Source: Acidobacteriota bacterium
Lineage (GTDB): Bacteria; Acidobacteriota; Vicinamibacteria; Vicinamibacterales; UBA2999
Assembly: GCA_009694735.1 (NCBI GenBank)
Contig: SHUG01000003.1
Coordinates: 1 to 64,000 of the forward strand
Length of the DNA: 64,000 nucleotides
Direction of reading: 5' to 3'
Shown here: positions 28,837 to 35,305 of the stretch, in pieces
How positions within the stretch are numbered: the first letter of the stretch is position 1
How the letters are laid out: the number at the start of each line of letters is the position of its first letter
Translations under genes and position numbers: made by a program
The notes under the pieces: generated by a model
Database searches by the model: none
The model's input: the letters and a program-made list of their open reading frames with translations, nothing else
What the model was told of the DNA's origin: nothing

Positions 28837-29085
28837 GAACGGTTCTTCGTCGCCGGCACTAAACGAGGCATTCAGGGTCAGCATGAGGATCGATTGCGCC
28901 TGATCCTCGGTGCGCTCAATGCAGCAACGAGCCCCCAGGACTTGAACTTGCCCGGTCTGGGCCTCCATGAACTTCAAGGGAGTCGCACAGGCACCTGGGC
29001 GGTCAAAGTCAGCGGCAATTGGCGCGTAACTTTCGAGTTCGCCGGTAACGATGCTGAGCGCGTGGATTACGAAGACTATTACTGA
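28834..29085 (+). pseudogene. higB: HigB-like toxin lacking its N-terminus
   Basis: In-frame ERFFVAGTKRGIQGQHEDRLRLILGALNAATSPQDLNLPGLGLHELQG...VSGNWRVTFEF is HigB-like, but TAA at 28831 precedes it and no start is upstream; first candidate start is TTG 28894. Confidence 0.8.
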
Positions 29086-29094
29086 GGACGACCG

Positions 29095-29382
29095 ATGAAG
29101 ATGTACAACCCACCGCACCCGGGCGAAGTGCTCCGCGAACTGTGCCTGAAGCCGCTGGGCCTGACCGTCACCCAAGCCGCTCGGGGGCTGGACGTCAGCC
29201 GCAAGACCTTGTCCGCCATCTTGAACAGCCGCGCGGGGATCAGCCCTGAGATGGCTGTTCGTTTGTCGCTGGCCTTCGGCACGAGCGCCGAGAGCTGGAT
29301 GAACCAGCAGACCCAATACGACCTTTGGCACGTCGAGCGGCGCCGCAAGAAGCTGCATGTCGCCAGGTTGTCTGCCGCTTGA
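29095..29382 (+). CDS. higA: HigA-family HTH antitoxin
   Basis: [55 protein letters not shown]. Confidence 0.92.
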   Translation: MKMYNPPHPGEVLRELCLKPLGLTVTQAARGLDVSRKTLSAILNSRAGISPEMAVRLSLAFGTSAESWMNQQTQYDLWHVERRRKKLHVARLSAA

Positions 29383-29407
29383 TTAGTTGATGGCTCGTTT
29401 CAATTCC

Positions 29408-29485
29408 GGCTAACGATTCAAATGAGCCGCGCCCGCAGACGCCCGTGAACGGGTCAAGGGCGTCGGCTCCATTTGAAGGTTAGCG
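29408..29485 (+). other. attC-like recombination site 1
   Basis: R'' ggctaac / R' gttagcg (6 of 7 complementary); L'' caaatgagccg vs L' cggctccatttg with one extra base. Confidence 0.85.
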
Positions 29486-29495
29486 GGCCGCTTGC

Positions 29496-29714
29496 TTACG
29501 CCGTCACTGGCATGAGTCGGTAGACCCGGCTGGCCAATCGCGATGCACGCCGGGGGTCACCGGACCGCAGCGCCTCTCGGACCTCGTCGAGCCGGTACGC
29601 GTCGCCGATTGACAGGTACGGCGCCCAGCCGCCCTCGGCCTCGAGGAGATCGACGTCGACTTCCGCAACGAAGTCGCCCTCGCGGACCAGTCGCTTGGTG
29701 GTCTTGGTGCTCAT
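29496..29714 (-). CDS. Antitoxin-like partner of a DUF4258 toxin
   Basis: MSTKTTKRLVREGDFVAEVDVDLLEAEGGWAPYLSIGDAYRLDEVREALRSGD; 4-nt overlap with the upstream toxin remnant. Confidence 0.6.
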   Translation of the reverse strand: MSTKTTKRLVREGDFVAEVDVDLLEAEGGWAPYLSIGDAYRLDEVREALRSGDPRRASRLASRVYRLMPVTA

Positions 29715-30033
29715 GTTCGTCTCTTCAGCCACGTCTCATCCCATCTTGCCGGATCTGGCCTGTACGCGGTGATCAAAACTGCCGGAGACGTTTGTCCCTC
29801 CGGAATGCCCCAGACGACGTGTACGGGCTTGCCTGTCTTGTCCTGCTCAAGCACGAGCACACAGGGGCCTTTCGGAAACTCGGGGTAGTCCTCAATGACT
29901 ACTGCCGCCCCAGCCCATCGACCACTTCGTGGACGAGAACCTGATCGGCTGCGAGTTCCTCGTATCCATAAACAGAAACACGCACCTCTGCGCGGGCCAC
30001 CAGTGCTCGCACCTGCTCCAAAGTCTGACTCAC
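29711..30033 (-). pseudogene. DUF4258-type toxin with frameshift
   Basis: VSQTLEQVRALVARAEVRVSVYGYEELAADQVLVHEVVDGLG|RQ*, continuing in another frame as [60 protein letters not shown]. One extra G in the run at 29908-29911 restores the frame. Confidence 0.78.
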
Positions 30034-30089
30034 CGCCTTGGCCCGTCCGTCATCGTGTAATCGTGTTGTCTCGGGATGGTCCTGTCCGT

Positions 30090-30665
30090 CTAAAACGAAT
30101 AGGGTTTCATCCGCACGGCCAGCGTCGTGATCTGCATGTGGCCCTCTCGACACACTGGACAGCGCGCCAGGTCGACCCCAGTAAGCCGGAGCACCAGCGC
30201 GTGCGACGATTCGGGAGGGGCCTCCTCGGTCGGCGGCTGGCCGAGCAGGTCACGACATGGGCGGACCATGTCGCGCCGCGTGCGATTGGCGAGCAGACCG
30301 AAGTGGCGAATGCGCATGAAGCCGCGGGGCACGACATGCAGCAGAAAGCGCCGGAGGAATTCGTCCGCCTCGAGGGTCATGACCTTCTCGTCCCCGGTTG
30401 CCGCGGCGACGGCACGCAGAACGACGTGCGGTCGCGCTTCAACCTCGCGTGACACAAGCAGCGCAACGCATTCACGGTGATGTTGCACGTACTCCAGGAC
30501 CGCCGGCGCTCGCGAATCAGATACCGCACATACGCTTGCACCTCGTCCTCCGACATCTGATCCGGTGATCGCCGGTAGTACCGGGCCAAGCCCGTGACGG
30601 CCGTCAGATACGTCTCGCGCGTCCGATGCTCGGTGGCGTCGATCGCCGAAGTGTGTGCGAGAGAA
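30090..30665 (-). mobile_element. Decayed IS91-type transposase fused to tyrosine-recombinase N-terminal fragment
   Basis: EADEFLRRFLLHVVPRGFMRIRHFGLLANR (IS91-like) and ETYLTAVTGLARYYRRSPDQMSEDEVQAYVRYLIRERRRSWSTCN (phage_int_SAM-like), both broken. Confidence 0.72.
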
Positions 30666-30716
30666 CTCTGGAAGGGCGCTGCGCCTCAGAGACGAGGCCT
30701 ACCGCGCAGCGGTTTC

Positions 30717-30799
30717 GTTCAACGCCGGCTTGAGCCGCGCGCCACGGTGACATGATCGCCCAGGACGCCTGGCGCGACGGCTCCAAGCCGATGTTATGC
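30717..30799 (+). other. attC-like recombination site 2
   Basis: R'' gttcaac; L'' cggcttgagccg vs L' cggctccaagccg with one extra base; R' gttatgc. Confidence 0.82.
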
Positions 30800-31213
30800 G
30801 ACGTGGCCCCGGAACAGCCTCAGGGGCGCGTGCCTCGCAATCGCCTTGAAGTCCTCGTCGACGGCGAAGAGTTCGTGGTTGCCGGTAATCGTACATGCGG
30901 CGATCAAGCAGTCGACCCCAGAAACGCTGAGCCCTTTGCCCAAGCAGACGTTCCTGACTCGCGCAGCCTCGACGTGTTCCGGAACTCCCGCGGGAACGAC
31001 GGCGAACGCCGCGAGCAGCTGCGTCGTGAGGTCGCTGAACTGCCGGGGGGACCGAATGCCGCTCAGCACCTCTTGCAGCACGATGCCGGGCAGGCCGAGG
31101 GGAACGTCCCTCGCCATCAGTTCGTCGAACACGACCTGCAGCCGTCGCTCCTCCGCCCCGGGGCGCCTTCGCCGGAACACGCGCGAGAGGACCGATGTGT
31201 CAAAGAGGATCAC
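30794..31213 (-). CDS. vapC: PIN-domain toxin, VapC-like (apparently intact)
   Basis: MILFDTSVLSRVF, SVSGVDCLIAACTITGNHELFAVDEDF; stop codon is supplied by attC site 2 (gTTAtgc). Confidence 0.85.
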   Translation of the reverse strand: MILFDTSVLSRVFRRRRPGAEERRLQVVFDELMARDVPLGLPGIVLQEVLSGIRSPRQFSDLTTQLLAAFAVVPAGVPEHVEAARVRNVCLGKGLSVSGVDCLIAACTITGNHELFAVDEDFKAIARHAPLRLFRGHVA

Positions 31214-31410
31214 CGGGCTCGTCGCTCCCGCTTGTAGTCGTACTGCGGGTCGTACGCGACCTTGCCCGCGAGCTTGGCCAGTTCCAGTCGCTGGCGCCGT
31301 TGGATGAACTCCCGTAGCGCCTCGTTCACCGTTTCGCGCTTGGTCCGGTACCCGCCCACGCTGCGGGCCTGATCGAGGAGTTGATCATCGATGGCGAGAT
31401 TGGTTGGCAT
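31210..31410 (-). CDS. vapB: VapB-type antitoxin
   Basis: MPTNLAIDDQLLDQARSVGGYRTKRETVNEALREFIQRRQRLEL; overlaps vapC start. Confidence 0.87.
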   Translation of the reverse strand: MPTNLAIDDQLLDQARSVGGYRTKRETVNEALREFIQRRQRLELAKLAGKVAYDPQYDYKRERRAR

Positions 31411-31447
31411 ACACAAAAATGCTACACATTCATCTTGTGTGCGTCAA
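31411..31447 (-). promoter_or_regulatory. Cassette-borne vapBC promoter and operator
   Basis: On - strand TTGACG, 17 nt, TAGCAT, 8 nt, ATG; ACACAA (31411-31416) / TTGTGT (31435-31440) inverted repeat around the -10. Confidence 0.7.
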
Positions 31448-31455
31448 GTTCTGTT

Positions 31456-31535
31456 GGCTATGCATTCCAAATGAGCCGCGCCGGGAAGCGGCGCGCGAGC
31501 GACGCGGCGGCGTCGGCTCCATTTGAATGTTATGC
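31456..31535 (+). other. attC-like recombination site 3
   Basis: L'' caaatgagccg vs L' cggctccatttg with extra base, R' gttatgc; left R'' degenerate (gctatgc). Confidence 0.78.
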
Positions 31536-31796
31536 CGCTACTTCGACCGTGGCGTAGAAATCGACCGCCCGAAGTAGTCGCCTCGGCCTGACTACACGCT
31601 GGCTTGGGCGCGGAATCGGAAGCCCGTCCTCGCGTAAGCCGCCGATGTGCAGCTCGATCGCCCGTTCGATCCGCCGCAGTGCCGTGTCGATCGTCTTTCC
31701 CGTGGCAACGCAGCCAGGCAAGTCTGGAACCGAGGCGCCCCAGTCGCTCCCGGCGTCGCGGTTAATGCGCACAAGATATTGCCGCGTCTTCGTCAT
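31530..31796 (-). CDS. hicB: HicB-type antitoxin
   Basis: YLVRINRDAGSDWGASVPDLPGCVATGKTIDTALRRIERAIELHIGGLREDGLPIPRPS; stop codon inside R' of attC site 3. Confidence 0.87.
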   Translation of the reverse strand: MTKTRQYLVRINRDAGSDWGASVPDLPGCVATGKTIDTALRRIERAIELHIGGLREDGLPIPRPSQRVVRPRRLLRAVDFYATVEVAA

Positions 31797-31797
31797 T

Positions 31798-31987
31798 TCA
31801 GTTCCTTCAACCCGGCTTGCCGCTTGACAGAGGCCAATGTGCCTTTCGGCATGTCGTCGCCGAGGCTGCCACTCACAGTCACCCGCCCGGGCTTCGTCAG
31901 GTGCTTGAACTGGCGATGACTACCTTCGGTACTAACCAACGCTCAGCCCTCGCCGTTCAGGCGCCGGATCACCTCACGAACCTTCAC
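31798..31987 (-). pseudogene. hicA: HicA toxin with in-frame TGA
   Basis: VKVREVIRRLNGEG*ALVSTEGSHRQFKHLTKPGRVTVSGSLGDDMPKGTLASVKRQAGLKELK; stop at the position expected to be Trp. Confidence 0.85.
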
Positions 31988-32071
31988 CCGACGACGCTAC
32001 CACAGCCGGCCGATGCGTTGGCGCCGATGGCGGAGGCTGTGTCGTGTGAGCATTTCGTCTGACTGGATTGC

Positions 32072-32146
32072 GGCATTACGATCGCGCTCACCCGTGAGCG
32101 CGCACGATAGCACCCGCGCGAGTCGGGTGCAGCGCCAAGTTGGCGC
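32072..32146 (+). other. Degenerate attC-like site 4
   Basis: gcgctcaccc ... gggtgcagcgc arms with extra base and R' gttggcg; closely resembles the site at 34530; R'' eroded (cattacg). Confidence 0.6.
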
Positions 32147-32260
32147 AAGATTCTTCGTCGTCGTGCTCTGTCCGGATCGGGCGCCGACGTCGGTTCGCGG
32201 GGTCGGCGCTCAGTCCGTTGTCTTCGTGTTCGCGCCCCGCGTCAAGCTGCAGGCAGCGCG
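32147..32260. repeat. Non-coding cassette element copy 1
   Basis: cgacgtcggttcgcggggtcggcgctcagtccgttgt; looks like copy 2 with the central hairpin deleted. Confidence 0.5.
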
Positions 32261-32280
32261 CTGAGCTGGGGGACGTCCCC

Positions 32281-32688
32281 TCATGGATGCGAGCGTCGCC
32301 GCAGAAGGCGCGCGCGGAGTTGAACTTGGTCATGGTCGTTGATGTCCAGTAGCTCGACGGTCGCGCGTCCCTCCGAAGTCAGCCCCTTGATGGTCCCATC
32401 AGGCTAAGATGAGAAGTGCTCTCGCCACGCGTGGCGCCTGGGGTGGTAGAGCGCCACGAGAGAGCCGGTCTCGGGGTCGATCGACGCGATATTCGGGCCC
32501 TTCTTCAAGTTGCAACGGATACAGCACAAGCACAAGTTGTCGACCTCGTCTGTTCCACGATGCTGCCGACCGATGATGTGGTCGACCTGGTGAGGCAGAA
32601 TCGATGCGCTCTGGGGACCGCGGCAGTACTCGCACGCACCATGAGCGCGGCGCTGAGCCAGCTCCCGCAAATCGCTCGATACCTTCAC
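32281..32688 (-). pseudogene. HNH endonuclease with internal TAG
   Basis: CEYCRGPQSASILPHQVDHIIGRQHRGTDEVDNLCLCCIRCNLKKGPNIASIDPETG...HFSS*PDGTIKGLTSEGRATVELLDINDHDQVQLRARLLRRRSHP. Confidence 0.72.
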
Positions 32689-32900
32689 GATGCCGCGCGC
32701 ATCGTCCAGAACTGCTCGGCCTCCAGCTTAAGGAGGCTCAGCATGTCGTTCAAACGAACGACTTCCGAGTACTCCTTCTGATCCTCAGGAGTGAGAAGGC
32801 CCGCGGTGCTCTTCTCGGCGAGCTCTTCGACTCGTGGGGCCAAGTCCTTGCTGATGGCGTCGAGCGCCGCTTCGAGCTGCTCCAACGTGTGCTTTTCCAT
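32685..32900 (-). CDS. Small protein upstream of the HNH gene
   Basis: MEKHTLEQLEAALDAISKDLAPRVEELAEKSTAGLLTPEDQKEYSEVVRLNDMLSLLKLEAEQFW; overlaps HNH start. Confidence 0.6.
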   Translation of the reverse strand: MEKHTLEQLEAALDAISKDLAPRVEELAEKSTAGLLTPEDQKEYSEVVRLNDMLSLLKLEAEQFWTMRAAS

Positions 32901-32979
32901 AAGGTTCTCCGTCGCCGGCACTTGCGGCAGCATGCCACCGATCCGCGGTCGCCACAAGCGCGGCACGGAGCGAGCCCGC

Positions 32980-33141
32980 CCAGTAGCCATCGTGCTGCCC
33001 GCGCCGGATCGACCACCGTCTACGTCGGTTCACGGGGTCGGCGCTCCCCCCGGTAGGGTCGAGGCGGGCCTCATGATTGTCACGGCCCGCCCCACGCTCT
33101 TGGCTCAGTCCGTCGTTCTCTCTCCGGTTCGTTCTTTTTCC
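32980..33141. repeat. Non-coding cassette element copy 2
   Basis: tacgtcggttcacggggtcggcg...ggcgggcctcatgattgtcacggcccgcc...ctcagtccgtcgttctctctccggttcgttc; contains GGCGGGCC/GGCCCGCC hairpin. Confidence 0.55.
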
Positions 33142-33215
33142 AGCCAACGCCCGGCTTCAGCCGCGGCGGCTCTCAGCATTTCACTCGCCGCCGTCGGCTG
33201 CAAGCCGTGTTGGGC
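33142..33215 (+). other. attC-like recombination site 5
   Basis: R'' agccaac / R' gttgggc; L'' cggcttcagccg vs L' cggctgcaagccg with one extra base. Confidence 0.82.
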
Positions 33216-33283
33216 GGCTCATCCAAGTCGTGCAGGGCGTCGTCAGCGCACCGTGAGACCGTTATCGACAAGGTTCAGAATTC

Positions 33284-34213
33284 CTAGTTGGACGCTCTCT
33301 CTGGCGCGGCTGGTCCCATGCCAGCAACCAGAAGCCAGAGGTCCTCATCCTTCGTCCCCTCGTAGTGCGTGCCGTTCGCAAAGTCGTGAATGTACGACCC
33401 CTTCGGCATTCCGACTGTCTTGTCCTTGTCGACGGACGATCCCGCGCCAATGTACATGCGTCCGCCCATGACCCAGACGAATTGATCGTTGGCGTGGCGG
33501 TGCGCCGTGCTCCAGCTATTCGGTGGCCGGCGGACAAACTGAACGTACAGGCCGGCTTTGCCCGGATCACCAAAGACATTGACGAACGTGCTGCCGTCGG
33601 CTGCTTTGGTCCACGCCATATCTTCCAGTTTCTTGGCTACACGCGCAGTCGGGTCGACATTCGGTCCACCAGGGGCACGAGGTGCCTCGTTGGCCGGGCC
33701 GCTATTCGTCCCACCCAGTCCGATAAAGAACAGCGTCACTCCATCTTGCCCCACGCCGTCGTAATGCATTCTTCCGGGGACTTCGCTGACAACCGTGCCG
33801 CCCCTCAGGGCATCCACTCGATTCCGATCTTGAACTGGCCCTGTGCCGGCCAGGAATGTTCCCTCGAGCACCGTGCCGTAGCGTTCCGTCGGGTGAGTGT
33901 GGGGGGCGCTCCAATTGTCGAAGGGGCGTCTCAGGAGCGAGACATAAATTCCGCCCGGTTTTGACGCGTCGCCGTAGAGCGTGAGACTTCCAGTGCCATT
34001 CCGCTCGACCCACGGAATCTCTGACGGCAGCTTGTAATCGCGGATGCTGCGATCCAGCGTGACGGGGGCCTGTGCCGCGACTGGCACAATGAGGCCAAGC
34101 TGTTTACTGATGACATCCCGCTGAGGGATTGCAGGCCAGAGCGAGACGCTCGGGCAGATTGCGAGCAGGACGAGAAATCGAAGCAGGAGCTTCTGTGATT
34201 TCGACGTTGTCAT
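33284..34213 (-). CDS. Secreted bicupin protein
   Basis: Signal peptide; two cupin repeats (PFDNWSAPHTHPTERYGTVLEGTF and PPNSWSTAHRHANDQFVWVMGGRMYIG). Confidence 0.75.
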   Translation of the reverse strand: MTTSKSQKLLLRFLVLLAICPSVSLWPAIPQRDVISKQLGLIVPVAAQAPVTLDRSIRDYKLPSEIPWVERNGTGSLTLYGDASKPGGIYVSLLRRPFDNWSAPHTHPTERYGTVLEGTFLAGTGPVQDRNRVDALRGGTVVSEVPGRMHYDGVGQDGVTLFFIGLGGTNSGPANEAPRAPGGPNVDPTARVAKKLEDMAWTKAADGSTFVNVFGDPGKAGLYVQFVRRPPNSWSTAHRHANDQFVWVMGGRMYIGAGSSVDKDKTVGMPKGSYIHDFANGTHYEGTKDEDLWLLVAGMGPAAPERASN

Positions 34214-34529
34214 AATTCGCTCTCCAGTTAGATGATAGTCCGCATTGGCGGGGCCGGTCACGGAAGACGCGGTGTTCCCCCTTGTCGCGTCGCCCCTTCG
34301 GATCGTGTACTTCAACCACGGGCAGGGCAGCGGATGGTTCGCGAACGGTTTGAGTGAACGACTGACCAGACATGTTCTTGACGTTGTTCCACAGCGGGGC
34401 ATCGGCGACATGTGCGACGTTGGTCGCAAGAATCAGCCGCGACGTGCTCCAAGCCAACGAATCATGGCGACCAATGAGACAACTCATCGTTTTCAAAGCT
34501 CTCGCCGAAGATTCTCTGGAAACCTGCCT

Positions 34530-34602
34530 AGACAACGTTCGCGCTCACCCGCGAGCGCGCACCAGACGACCCGCGCGAGTCGGGTGGAGCGCCCTGTTGG
34601 GT
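34530..34602 (+). other. attC-like recombination site 6
   Basis: R'' agacaac / R' gttgggt; L'' gcgctcaccc vs L' gggtggagcgc with one extra base. Confidence 0.82.
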
Positions 34603-34830
34603 TCTTGTTCGTCGTCGTCGCGTTCTTGCCGTGCCTTGATCATCCGCGCCGCCGACGCTCGGTTCGCCAGGTCGGCGGGGGAGTTCCGTTCCGGATCGTC
34701 GCCGCCTACCGCATCGACTTCCGGCGGGCCTCATGGTTCGCCACGGCCCGCCGACGCCGCGCCGGACTCGGTCGCCGTCACATCGTTCGGTTCTCTTTCG
34801 TTCGTGTCTTTCGTCTACCCAACGTCATTT
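34603..34830. repeat. Non-coding cassette element copy 3
   Basis: gacgctcggttcgccaggtcggcg...ggcgggcctcatggttcgccacggcccgcc...gttcggttctctttcgttcg. Confidence 0.55.
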
Positions 34831-35305
34831 GGGTGTCTGGTGCCAATTGCTGGTCAGCGCCCGCGGTCAAGACGCCTGCGCTTGAGTGCCACCCCCCACT
34901 CGCGCGCGTTATTGCCGTTATTCCAACCGGCCGCAAGTCCTTCTGCCCAAACGATTCGCCTCACTTGAACGACACCCGAACCCGGGAATTGGCACCGGCG
35001 CCATAACCCCGAAAATCCGTGGATAGGCAGTTGGCGCCATTCCCGGGATTGGGGCCAGCCGGGGTTGCAAACTGCCAACCGCGGTCTCGTTCGCCGAAGC
35101 GCGCCGCGCGAAGACGTGTCATGAAACCGGAATGCTCCCTGTTGTTGAAGGCTCCTTCAGGCTTCTGGCTGGCTCCTGACGTCCTACTCGTATGCGCCTG
35201 AGTGCCGGCGGGCCCCACGAGGCGGGCCGGTCCGCCGAAGCCGCCGCTCCGCTGAGTATCCACCCCAAGGGCCGCGGCGAAGGCGGCTATACTCGACCGA
35301 AGACC

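Noticed and set aside
28112-28903. 263-aa ORF spanning DUF1801 antisense, the TPR fragment and higB region
   Set aside because: Chance read-through; only the TPR-derived part is meaningful and it is a remnant.
31943-31945. TGA in hicA as recoded selenocysteine or Trp
   Set aside because: Other genes in the window use TGA as a normal stop and no SECIS-like context was seen.
34104-34535. 143-aa ORF upstream of the bicupin gene
   Set aside because: Overlaps the bicupin start and runs into attC site 6; no domain recognised.
28640-35000. Integron integrase gene intI
   Set aside because: Only a decayed phage_int_SAM fragment near an IS91 relic was found; no IntI-like ORF.
34785-35060. Possible further attC (acccaacgtcatttgggt; cccgggaattggc...ggcgccattcccggg)
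   Set aside because: Inverted repeats present but no R/L box order or extrahelical-base pattern.
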